Origin: Pricia antarctica
GTDB lineage: Bacteria; Bacteroidota; Bacteroidia; Flavobacteriales; Flavobacteriaceae
NCBI GenBank assembly: GCA_011050085.1
Contig: DRGL01000054.1
Span: 1 to 64,000 of the forward strand
Length of the DNA: 64,000 bases
Direction: 5' to 3'
The stretch's first letter is position 1; each line of letters opens with the position of its first letter. The notes beneath the pieces are model-generated. The model saw only the letters and a list, made by a program, of their open reading frames with translations. It was not told where the DNA came from and did no database searches. A program made the translations under genes and the position numbers. Below, one piece after another: positions 48,115-57,915 of this stretch.

Positions 48115-50844
48115 ATGAAAAAATTACTAGGCCTTCTATTTTTGGCCACTTGCTTTTTCACATGCGAAAAAGCAGTTTCACAGGACTCTAATTTTCACAT
48201 CTATCTCTGTTTTGGTCAGTCGAATATGCAAGGCGCCACGAAGTCGGAAGCAATGGACAGCATACCTGTGCCTGGATTTGAAATGATGAGTCCGATGGAT
48301 TGCCCGGATTTGAATCGAAGAATTGGAGAATGGTACCCAGCAGTTCCTCCTTTGGCAAGTTGCGATGCCGGACTGTCTCCTGCAGATTATTTTGGTCGTA
48401 AAATGGCTGAGAATGCACCCGAAGGAACTAAAATCGGAGTCATTAATGTAGCGGTTGGTGGTTGTAAAATTGAATTGTACGACAAAGACAATTACAAGAG
48501 TTACGTAGAGACCGCTCCGGATTGGATGCTAAACTGGATCAATGAATACGGTGGCAATCCGTATGGGCGATTGATAGAATTGGCAAAAAAAGCCCAGAAA
48601 GACGGTGTAATAAAAGGTATCCTATTACATCAAGGAGAATCGAATACCGGGGACAGCCTATGGCCAAAAAAAGTAAAAGGGGTCTATGAAAATGTATTGA
48701 AGGATTTAAACCTAAATGGCGCTGAAGTACCTCTGCTAGCAGGTGAACTTTTAAGCGAGGACCAAAACGGAGCCTGCGCCAGCATGAACGAGATCATCAA
48801 TACGTTGCCGGACGTAATTCCCAATTCCTACATTATTCCTTCCGATGGCTGCGAAGGTATTCCCGATAGGCTTCATTTTTCCGCCGCAGGATATCGAAAA
48901 TTAGGTAAGCGTTATGCTGATCAGATGTTACGATTAGTAGGAAACAAACCAAAAAATATTGAGCTGAATGCTACGAGTCCGGATGGGAAAATTCAACTTA
49001 CCGTTAAAATGAAAAACGGAATGCCAACCTATAACCTGGCATTCAATTCCAAGTCCTTTATTTTGGACGCTCCATTGGGTCTCGACACCAATATTGGTGA
49101 TTTTACTAAAAATCTCTCCTTAAAAGATAGCTTAGTTGTTTCATCGGTCAACACTACCTATTCGATGGAAAAAATTAAGAAAAGCAATGTGAATTATAAG
49201 GCGAACGAAGCAATTTTCACTTTTTTCAAGGATGGCGTAAACGCCTTTGATTTGATTTTTAACATCAGTGATAACGACGTGGCTTTCCGATATAAATTAT
49301 ATCCGCAAGAAAATCACATCAGTTGTGTCGTAAAATCGGAAGCTACCGGATTCCGATTTCCGAAAGGCACTAAAAGTTTTCTCTCGAACATGATGACTCC
49401 TATGACAGGATTTGCCCGTACCGCACCAAGCTACGAAAGTGATTATGGGGCAGACATTGCCGTTGAGGAGAATGATTCAAGGGAGGGCTATGTTTTTCCG
49501 GGACTCTTCCATTTAGAAAATAAGGTATGGGTCTTGGTTTCTGAAACAGGAGTTCACAATCAATATCCAGCTTCACATCTAAGCAGTTTTAAGGAGGGGA
49601 TTTTTACGGTAGATTTTCCAAACACTAGTCAAAACAATGGTTTTGGAAGTTCGGGAGCACAAATGGGCCTTCCAAGTTTTACGCCATGGCGAACCCTAAC
49701 CGTCGGTGAAACGCTCAAGCCCATCGTGGAGACAACAGTTCCTTTTGATGTGGTAGAGCCACTATACGAACCCAGTATGGACTATTCATACGGACGGGGC
49801 ACTTGGAGCTGGATTATTTGGCAGGATCGTAGCATGAATTACGATGATCAGGTGAAATACATTGATCTCGCCGCCGAAATGGACTATGAGTATATACTAA
49901 TCGATGCTTGGTGGGACAGCCGCATAGCGTATGAGCGTATGGAAGAACTGATAACCTACGCAAAAGCTAAAGGCGTAGACGTTTTTCTATGGTACAATTC
50001 AAACGGAACGGCAAACGATGCCTTTCAAACCCCTATGAATAAAATGAATACGGCCATTGCCCGAAAAAAAGAGATGAAATGGCTTAAAGAAGTAGGTGTA
50101 AAGGGAATCAAGGCCGATTTTTTCGGAGGGGATAAACAGGAAACCATGCGTTTGTATGAGGATATCCTTTCCGACGCAAATGATTATGGACTTATGGTTA
50201 TTTTTCACGGAACCACTCTCCCAAGAGGATGGGAGCGAATGTTTCCCAATTTCATGGGAAGCGAGGCTGTTTTGGCTTCGGAAATGTTGGTGTTTTCGGA
50301 AGATGTACGCCAGAAAGAAGCCTTTTACGCAACACTGCATCCGTTTATGAGGAATGCCGTAGGAAGTATGGAGTTTGGAGGAACGGTGCTCAACAAATTT
50401 TTCAATAAAGGAAACGCAAAAGGCCAAAAACGTTTGACCAGCGATGTATTTCAATTGGCCACGTCGGTGCTCTATCAAAACCCGATTCAATTTTTTGCGC
50501 TTACCCCGAATAATCTTGACGATGCTCCCGATTGGGCAATTGAATTTATGAAACGCGTTCCTACTACTTGGGATGAAACCTTATTTCTTGACGGGTATCC
50601 GGGAAAATATGCCATACTAGCTAGAAGACATGAGAAACAATGGTATATCACAGGTGTTAATGCCCAGAAAGAGACTATAAACATCGACTTGACCTTGCCC
50701 ATGTTCAACAAAGGCGATGAATTGAAAATACTAAAAGATGACGAACAGCTCAAAGGCAGCTTGAATAGCTCCAAATTAAAAAAAGACAAACAAATATCCA
50801 TCCAAATCCCCAGCATGGGTGGCATCATCATTACAAATGAATGA
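48115..50844 (+). CDS. Bifunctional SGNH O-acetylesterase (SASA/CE20-like) fused to GH97
   Basis: This 909-residue fusion has an esterase first and a glycosidase second. Residues about 25-275 are an SGNH/SASA domain: YLCFGQSNMQG with Ser36, NVAVGGCKIE, ILLHQGESNTGD, and PDRLHFS with Asp251 and His254. Residues about 282-909 are GH97, starting NIELNATSPDGKIQLTVKM, with an N-terminal beta-sandwich, a barrel and a C-terminal domain. In the barrel GIKADFFGGDKQ places Asp668 where the retaining GH97 branch has its nucleophile; members there are alpha-galactosidases and beta-L-arabinopyranosidases. The combination suggests deacetylation and removal of a terminal sugar from the same side chain. The start region is hydrophobic with a poor lipobox (FFTC), so its anchoring is unclear. 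It is one unbroken frame. Confidence 0.9.
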   Translation: MKKLLGLLFLATCFFTCEKAVSQDSNFHIYLCFGQSNMQGATKSEAMDSIPVPGFEMMSPMDCPDLNRRIGEWYPAVPPLASCDAGLSPADYFGRKMAENAPEGTKIGVINVAVGGCKIELYDKDNYKSYVETAPDWMLNWINEYGGNPYGRLIELAKKAQKDGVIKGILLHQGESNTGDSLWPKKVKGVYENVLKDLNLNGAEVPLLAGELLSEDQNGACASMNEIINTLPDVIPNSYIIPSDGCEGIPDRLHFSAAGYRKLGKRYADQMLRLVGNKPKNIELNATSPDGKIQLTVKMKNGMPTYNLAFNSKSFILDAPLGLDTNIGDFTKNLSLKDSLVVSSVNTTYSMEKIKKSNVNYKANEAIFTFFKDGVNAFDLIFNISDNDVAFRYKLYPQENHISCVVKSEATGFRFPKGTKSFLSNMMTPMTGFARTAPSYESDYGADIAVEENDSREGYVFPGLFHLENKVWVLVSETGVHNQYPASHLSSFKEGIFTVDFPNTSQNNGFGSSGAQMGLPSFTPWRTLTVGETLKPIVETTVPFDVVEPLYEPSMDYSYGRGTWSWIIWQDRSMNYDDQVKYIDLAAEMDYEYILIDAWWDSRIAYERMEELITYAKAKGVDVFLWYNSNGTANDAFQTPMNKMNTAIARKKEMKWLKEVGVKGIKADFFGGDKQETMRLYEDILSDANDYGLMVIFHGTTLPRGWERMFPNFMGSEAVLASEMLVFSEDVRQKEAFYATLHPFMRNAVGSMEFGGTVLNKFFNKGNAKGQKRLTSDVFQLATSVLYQNPIQFFALTPNNLDDAPDWAIEFMKRVPTTWDETLFLDGYPGKYAILARRHEKQWYITGVNAQKETINIDLTLPMFNKGDELKILKDDEQLKGSLNSSKLKKDKQISIQIPSMGGIIITNE

Positions 50845-50887
50845 TTTCACCTAAGTCCGAATACAATAGAAAATCCAACATTTCTAA

Positions 50888-52822
<1,935 letters not shown>

Positions 52823-52841
52823 AAACTGAAATTTGGATATA

Positions 52842-52878
52842 ATGCTATGCCATACCTAACTTAGGGATAGCATAGCAT
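52842..52878. terminator. Convergent hairpin between the double esterase and RraA-like genes
   Basis: ATGCTATGC (52842-52850) pairs with GCATAGCAT (52870-52878), and inner bases extend the stem with two mismatches. It fills the 62-base gap between convergent genes, so it may end transcription from both sides, although T runs are weak. Confidence 0.6.
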
Positions 52879-52884
52879 AAATAT

Positions 52885-53826
52885 TTACCAAGTCCTTTTC
52901 TTTAATATTTCCTCAATTTGTTCTTTGGATACTGGAAGGTCATCAATATGTTCGTTGAGCCATTTGCTAAAATCCTTTTCGATATCATCGGCCCAACGGG
53001 TATCAATTTGTCCGGCCGTGTAAACACCTTCCTTTATGCGCAAATGTCCGAACATATCCCGTAAACGAACCACCTCTGAGGTAGTTGCCACTTTCTCTGC
53101 CAAATGTGGCGGAATGAAGGTCACCACGCCCATTTTTCCTAAGACCACATCGCCGGGCATGACCGTTACCGTTCTAATTCGGGTTGGCCGATTGATGCCT
53201 ATCAGCATCGTATTCAAATCCCCTGGTGGATTATGGTGCGAGGCATCATAGCTCGTGTAATACGAAGTAAACCCTCCAATTTCCATCAAGCCCTCAACAT
53301 CCCTAAGTGCACCGTCGTAAACAATACCATTTCCCGTTTTGGCAAAAATCGCATTGCCCACATTGTCACCAATGGTAGGACCGTCCTTGTCCGCCCCGAA
53401 TTGGTCGGCTACATACACATCCCCTTTTACCAAAATATCTACGGGCCACGTATTTTGTCCACGTTTGCCCTGGGCCTTTCCGCGATCATCTATGGCTTTC
53501 CACACATCGGGACGCCCTGGCATAAAGGTGGCCGTTACCGCACGACCGACCAAAACACTATCGGGGTCGATCAATTTCCAATCCTCCGCAATTTGATAGC
53601 GGTAACCTTCGTTCTTCATGACTGCCCAAGCTTCCTCAACGCTAACGGATTTCATCCTCTTTAGAAGCGCATCCGATACTTTCGGCCTTCCGTCCCCAAA
53701 ACGTTCACCCTTCCATTCCGGGGTCAAGAAGATTAGCTCTTCCCTATCGATTTGCTGGGCCATCATTTGGGTTGCCAGACCGACAAGAACCATTAAGAGC
53801 ATATACTTTTTTCGTAACATAGTCAT
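52885..53826 (-). CDS. Exported RraA/HMG-aldolase family protein, copy 1
   Basis: This protein has the RraA fold, shared by RNase E regulators and by class II pyruvate aldolases that cleave 4-hydroxy-4-methyl-2-oxoglutarate and related 2-keto acids. Residues about 1-24 are a Sec signal (KYMLLMVLVGLATQMMAQ), which is unusual because the family is normally cytoplasmic. The aldolase-specific Arg-Asp pair is kept in VYDGALRDVEGL (Arg175, Asp176), and PGDVVLGKMGVVTFIP is the conserved C-terminal loop. At 313 residues it is longer than RraA itself (about 160) because of an N-terminal extension with ERFGDGRPKVSDALLKRM. It follows the Tat-type enolase-superfamily gene by 21 bases and is the last gene of the leftward unit. 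A 2-keto-3-deoxy acid aldolase role is inferred. Confidence 0.85.
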   Translation of the reverse strand: MTMLRKKYMLLMVLVGLATQMMAQQIDREELIFLTPEWKGERFGDGRPKVSDALLKRMKSVSVEEAWAVMKNEGYRYQIAEDWKLIDPDSVLVGRAVTATFMPGRPDVWKAIDDRGKAQGKRGQNTWPVDILVKGDVYVADQFGADKDGPTIGDNVGNAIFAKTGNGIVYDGALRDVEGLMEIGGFTSYYTSYDASHHNPPGDLNTMLIGINRPTRIRTVTVMPGDVVLGKMGVVTFIPPHLAEKVATTSEVVRLRDMFGHLRIKEGVYTAGQIDTRWADDIEKDFSKWLNEHIDDLPVSKEQIEEILKKRTW

Positions 53827-53847
53827 CCCTATTTAATGTGTTAACAA

Positions 53848-55137
53848 TTATTCAAAAAACGGCACCCCCTCCGGCGCATACTTCTTCATGGCCTCTTCGT
53901 TGATATCTACCCCGATGCCAGGTTTATCGGAAACTTTCACAAAGCTGTCCTTCACCCAATCCGCCTCGTCATAGGTTACAATTTCCTTGAACATGGGATC
54001 CGTATGGAAATAGGATTGCCACTCCATCAAATGAAAATTAGGAACTGAGGCGCAGACATGCGCACATGCCATGGCACCCAAAAATGAAGCCACCATATGG
54101 GGCGAGAAGGGTACATAGTACAGGTTGGCAAGGTTGGCGATGCGCTGCCCTTCCCCTAGTCCGCCGCATTTCTGCAGATCTGGCATTATGATATCCACGC
54201 CGTTGTCCAGCAATTGCTTGAAGCCGTGGCCGAGATACACGTTCTCTCCTGCCGAAATGGGCGTACTGGTCTCTTCCGCCAGGGTCTTGAAGGCATCGAA
54301 ATTTTCTGCGGGAATCGGCTCCTCCAACCAGGTAAGGTTAAGGTCTTCCACCTTTTTGGCGATGGTCTGCGCGGTAACGTGGTCGTAACGCCCATGCATA
54401 TCTACGCAAAGGTCGATTTTCGGGCCGACAGCTTCCCTTACGGCAGCAAGTTGATCGTACATCCGTATGATTTCACCCGGACTAGCGGTCCAGTTATAGC
54501 GGTCGTATTTATCGGGATCACCTGCATAATCGAGGTCGAATTTCAAGGCGTTGAAACCCCAGTTGTCCATAGCGTCCTTCGCGGCGGTGGCAAAGTCATC
54601 CGGGGAGGGGAATTTTACCCGATACAAAGCGGTATCGCAGTACACCCTTACCTTGTCCCTGAACTTACCGCCCAATAATTGATAGACCGGTAAGTCGAGC
54701 GCCTTTCCCGACAAATCCCATAAAGCGGTCTCGATCGCGGAGAGCACGGCTACGTACATTCCAGATTGTCCGCCTCCGAAGTGACCGCCCCTACGAATGT
54801 CCTCAAAGATCCTATGGATGTTGAAGGGGCTCTGGTCTTTCAACCTTCTCCCGAACATCTGAACCAGATGATAAGTCCCCGCAACCGCATCTACCCCTTC
54901 CCCGCAACCATAGATGCCCTGATTGGTATATATTTTGACGAACAGGCTACTCCCCCTTTTTATGTAACCGCATTTAACTTCCGTGATCTTCAGATCGGAA
55001 GGTGCCGACAATTTTGGGTCTTTATCGATTGCTTTTTGATATTCCGTACCGTATGCCGCGGATGGCACCACCCCTAGACCGGCACCGGCCATGAGCGATT
55101 TCGATATAAACGATCTTCTAGAATTTTTCATAACCAA
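53848..55137 (-). CDS. Tat-exported enolase-superfamily (mandelate racemase-like) dehydratase, copy 1
   Basis: This is a probable sugar-acid dehydratase acting outside the cytoplasm. The N-terminus carries a twin-arginine signal (NSRRSFISKSLMAGAGLGVVP). The capping domain includes KIYTNQGIYGCGEGV. The barrel shows Lys199 (LKFDLD), metal ligands Asp246 (VDMHGR), Glu272 or 273 (LEEPIP) and Glu298 (SAGENV), and the Asp320 (PDLQKCGG) / His347 (FSPHM) general-base dyad. That set places it with the mandelate-racemase subgroup, which dehydrates galactonate, gluconate, rhamnonate and similar acids. It has 429 residues. The second M of MVMKNS is an equally possible start. The BASS gene lies 37 bases upstream and the aldolase-like gene 21 bases downstream. 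The exact substrate cannot be read from sequence. Confidence 0.87.
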   Translation of the reverse strand: MVMKNSRRSFISKSLMAGAGLGVVPSAAYGTEYQKAIDKDPKLSAPSDLKITEVKCGYIKRGSSLFVKIYTNQGIYGCGEGVDAVAGTYHLVQMFGRRLKDQSPFNIHRIFEDIRRGGHFGGGQSGMYVAVLSAIETALWDLSGKALDLPVYQLLGGKFRDKVRVYCDTALYRVKFPSPDDFATAAKDAMDNWGFNALKFDLDYAGDPDKYDRYNWTASPGEIIRMYDQLAAVREAVGPKIDLCVDMHGRYDHVTAQTIAKKVEDLNLTWLEEPIPAENFDAFKTLAEETSTPISAGENVYLGHGFKQLLDNGVDIIMPDLQKCGGLGEGQRIANLANLYYVPFSPHMVASFLGAMACAHVCASVPNFHLMEWQSYFHTDPMFKEIVTYDEADWVKDSFVKVSDKPGIGVDINEEAMKKYAPEGVPFFE

Positions 55138-55174
55138 AGTGTTTTTTTAAGTTGAACAGTATATATCCTGTATA

Positions 55175-56284
55175 TCATGGACCGACTACCGTAGGTCCTG
55201 GATTTTCGCGCGTAGGTCTTCCGTGCCAATACGAGGCCAGAACGGAGCCCGTTATGTTCATAAGCGGTCCGAATACGGCGGGGGCAAGCCCCATGGTCGC
55301 GATTTTTCCAAGACTGTTGGCAATTCCAGAGGCCAGACCTGCATTCTGCATGCCCACCTCGATCGCGATCGTTCTGGCATCCTCTTCCGACATTTTGAAC
55401 AATCTTGCGTACCAATAGCCTAGAAGGTAGCCGAAAACGTTGTGTACAAGAACGAGAACCATCAGGATGCCGCCTATCTCAAGCAAGCTATCCCTGCCCG
55501 CAGCCGTAATAATGGTAATAATTAGTCCAATGGCCAGCATCGAAATCAGCGGCATGGCCCTAGCTAGCCAGCTAACCCGATTCCCGAAAATCCTATTGAA
55601 TAATAGTCCAGCACCAATGGGCAGTATTATCATTTTTACAATACTCCACATCATCGCCAAAACGTCTATTTCAATGAACTCACCGGCAAATACCTTCATC
55701 ATAAGTGGTGTCAGAAATGGCGCAAGTAGCGTTGCCAAAGAGGTTATGGTAATTGAAAGTGCAACATTCGCATTGGCCAAGAAAGCCATTACGTTCGATG
55801 CAACGCCACTTGGCGAACATCCGATAAGAACAATCCCTGCAGCAATTTCAGGGGGAAAATTGCTGAACTGGGCTAAAAGATAGCCCACTATCGGCATTAC
55901 GATCAATTGTGCCGAAACTCCGATAAAAACCCCTTTTGGCGCTTGAAATACTTGGGCAAAATCTTTGATGCTCATCGTAGTACCCATCCCGAACATAATG
56001 ACCTGGATCAAGGGTATGATCAAGGCTGTGTACTTAAAATCACCAAAATTGGTAAAATAGGCAGGATAATATAGAGCTGCAGTAACCCCAGCAAAAATCA
56101 TGGTAGTAAATACCAGGCCTTTCATCTTTGCATAACCATTAAAGCCTAATGCCAACAACGCAAATAAACCAAGTATAAAAGGACCGGCTTGATCTAGATT
56201 TCCGCTGATGATCATGCCGATAACAACTATGAACAAAAGACCGGCAAGGCCCAACGCGATTGAATATATATTAAGTTTTCCCAA
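55175..56284 (-). CDS. BASS-family Na+-coupled organic acid symporter
   Basis: This inner-membrane transporter belongs to the bile acid:sodium symporter family, with about ten transmembrane helices over 369 residues. Family motifs are visible: IMFGMGTTMSIKDF, AAGIVLIGCSPSGVASNVMAFLANANVALSI (the crossover helix with Na+-binding residues) and TIAIEVGMQNAGLASGIA. Characterised relatives move bile acids, pantoate or, in plant chloroplasts (BASS2), pyruvate. Between two exported dehydratase/aldolase gene pairs, uptake of a carboxylic acid such as pyruvate or a keto-deoxy sugar acid is the simplest reading. It follows the NTF2-like gene by 11 bases. No ABC or TRAP acid transporter is present in this part of the window, which supports a central role. 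Confidence 0.9.
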   Translation of the reverse strand: MGKLNIYSIALGLAGLLFIVVIGMIISGNLDQAGPFILGLFALLALGFNGYAKMKGLVFTTMIFAGVTAALYYPAYFTNFGDFKYTALIIPLIQVIMFGMGTTMSIKDFAQVFQAPKGVFIGVSAQLIVMPIVGYLLAQFSNFPPEIAAGIVLIGCSPSGVASNVMAFLANANVALSITITSLATLLAPFLTPLMMKVFAGEFIEIDVLAMMWSIVKMIILPIGAGLLFNRIFGNRVSWLARAMPLISMLAIGLIITIITAAGRDSLLEIGGILMVLVLVHNVFGYLLGYWYARLFKMSEEDARTIAIEVGMQNAGLASGIANSLGKIATMGLAPAVFGPLMNITGSVLASYWHGRPTRENPGPTVVGP

Positions 56285-56295
56285 GGGTCGATTTT

Positions 56296-56766
56296 TTAAA
56301 GTTTAAATGCTTGTCTTGCCACCAATTTCCATTCATTTTCTTTCTGGAAAATCAACAGACAGCCAATGTTTACTTCCGCCGGCTCACCATTATTGGTGCC
56401 TTCTCCCTTAAAAATGTGACGCACCATACCTATTGAACCTGAGGTTGTAATTTTTTGATCAACAGGAGTTATCGAAGCAAATTGAAACGAACCGTTCAAC
56501 ACGCCATTTATAAATTCGGACTGGTTTTCAATCGTACCGCTGGAATGGCCATAGGTTAATGCCTCCATGGTCAGTTCTTGAAGCCCAGAACTATCCTTTT
56601 TAACCATGGCATTATATAACTCCGTGACCGTATTTTCAATCTTAGCAATTTCATCCGTATTACTTTGGGCCAGTAGACTTTTCGAGCTGCCTAAAATGCA
56701 AAGTACTACTAGGTAAAAAGGTATGCATGAAGTTACTATTCGAAATCGTAAATTCTGATTATTCAT
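56296..56766 (-). CDS. Exported SnoaL/NTF2-like (DUF4440-type) protein
   Basis: This small secreted protein (156 residues) has a cone-shaped NTF2-like fold, inferred from the pattern of an N-terminal helix (EIAKIENTVTELYNAMVKKDSSGLQELT) followed by strands (SIGMVRHIFKG, GCLLIFQKENEWKLVARQAFKL). The N-terminus is hydrophobic and ends SLLAQS, consistent with Sec export. Members of this group are often ligand-binding or accessory proteins without clear catalysis; some are ketosteroid-isomerase-like. It sits between the second RraA-like gene (18 bases away) and the BASS gene (11 bases), clearly in one unit. A helper or isomerase in sugar-acid handling is a guess. Confidence 0.75.
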   Translation of the reverse strand: MNNQNLRFRIVTSCIPFYLVVLCILGSSKSLLAQSNTDEIAKIENTVTELYNAMVKKDSSGLQELTMEALTYGHSSGTIENQSEFINGVLNGSFQFASITPVDQKITTSGSIGMVRHIFKGEGTNNGEPAEVNIGCLLIFQKENEWKLVARQAFKL

Positions 56767-56784
56767 AATAATTGTTATTTCAAG

Positions 56785-57726
56785 TTAGTAATCTTTTCTA
56801 GTCGCCATGTAGTCGTTAAGTTCTTTTCGGGTCATAGGTAATTTACTATCCGGATATGAGCTTAACCAATTCTTAAAATCTGCCTTGATTTCGTCTGTCC
56901 ATCTCGTATCGATTTGGCCAGCAGTATATTTTTTTTCCCGTAGTCTTTGAAATCCGAAAAGGTCCCTTAATCCGACAATCTCTGAAGAAAGCACCAATTC
57001 CGAAGCCAAATACGAAGGGATGAAAATAGTGCCATGACGGTTTGCCAGAACGACGTCGCCAGGTAATACGGTTGCCCTACCGATACGAATGGGAACATTT
57101 ATAGCGGTCAACATTTCTTCCTGCAGGTAAGAGGGGTCGGCGCCTCTATACCAACCATTAAATCCTTCAATATCGAGCAAACCGGCAACATCCCTAACAC
57201 CACCATCGAAAATTACCCCGTTTTTGGAATTTGCATATATAGCATTTCCCAAATTAGATCCTATAAGCGTGCCGTCAATAATTCGACCGTATCCATCTGC
57301 AACATATACATCGCCGGTGACCAGTTGTTGAATAGGCCAAGAATTGCTTCCTCCGATGGTATCCCTGCTTTCATTAGCGCCTTTTATCTTTACCAACTGC
57401 TGATAATCTGGCCTTTGCGGCATGTATTGTGCTGTAACGACCCTACCGGTCATAGCACTATCTTCATGTATAATCTCCCATCCGCCTTCGTATTGATTAT
57501 GAAAGCCTTTTCCTCTCAAATATCCCCACGCTTCCTCAATTTGAATTTTTTTCATTCGCTTTAGTAAGGCATCCGAAACTTTTGGCCTTCCGTCCTTGAA
57601 TCGATCACCGGTCCAATTTGAGGTCAAATCCTTAATATATTCCGCTGAGCCAGCAACCCCTTGAGCCTGAGAAGCGAACATCCCCAAAAAGCATAAACAT
57701 GAAAGTAGTAATCTTAATTTTTTCAT
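56785..57726 (-). CDS. Exported RraA/HMG-aldolase family protein, copy 2
   Basis: This is a paralogue of the protein at 52885-53826: same length (313 residues), Sec signal (KLRLLLSCLCFLGMFASQAQ), the same RFKDGRPKVSDALLKRMKK block and the conserved VIFDGGVRDVAGL with Arg178 and Asp179, which bind substrate and metal in the aldolase members. The C-terminal loop reads PGDVVLANRHGTIFIP. Thus both copies look capable of metal-dependent aldol cleavage of a 2-keto acid. It follows the second enolase-superfamily gene after 189 bases that contain a perfect stem-loop, and precedes the NTF2-like gene by 18. Duplication with different substrate range is the likely reason for two copies. Confidence 0.86.
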   Translation of the reverse strand: MKKLRLLLSCLCFLGMFASQAQGVAGSAEYIKDLTSNWTGDRFKDGRPKVSDALLKRMKKIQIEEAWGYLRGKGFHNQYEGGWEIIHEDSAMTGRVVTAQYMPQRPDYQQLVKIKGANESRDTIGGSNSWPIQQLVTGDVYVADGYGRIIDGTLIGSNLGNAIYANSKNGVIFDGGVRDVAGLLDIEGFNGWYRGADPSYLQEEMLTAINVPIRIGRATVLPGDVVLANRHGTIFIPSYLASELVLSSEIVGLRDLFGFQRLREKKYTAGQIDTRWTDEIKADFKNWLSSYPDSKLPMTRKELNDYMATRKDY

Positions 57727-57795
57727 TTACGATTTCATTTAAGTTCTCCTATTTGGAGAGTATTTAAAAAATAATTTCTAAATCAGTTAGGACAG

Positions 57796-57819
57796 GAACT
57801 TTCCCAGTAGGGAAAGTTC
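57796..57819 (-). other. Perfect 10-bp stem-loop inside the sugar-acid unit
   Basis: GAACTTTCCC (57796-57805) and GGGAAAGTTC (57810-57819) form a perfect 10-bp stem with loop AGTA in the 189-base gap between the enolase-superfamily and RraA-like genes. No T run follows on the - strand, so it is unlikely to be an ordinary terminator. It may be an RNA processing or stability element, or an operator. Confidence 0.5.
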
Positions 57820-57915
57820 GCAGACCCAACTTTTGCTAATTCAAACTTGCAATCCAGTATTCTCAACTCCACGGTTTACGATCATGTTTTAGAAGACAGT
57901 TCGATTCGCACCCTT

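Noticed and set aside
53233-53664. 143-residue frame opposite the RraA-like gene
   Set aside because: It lies wholly inside a well-supported gene and its translation shows no family features.
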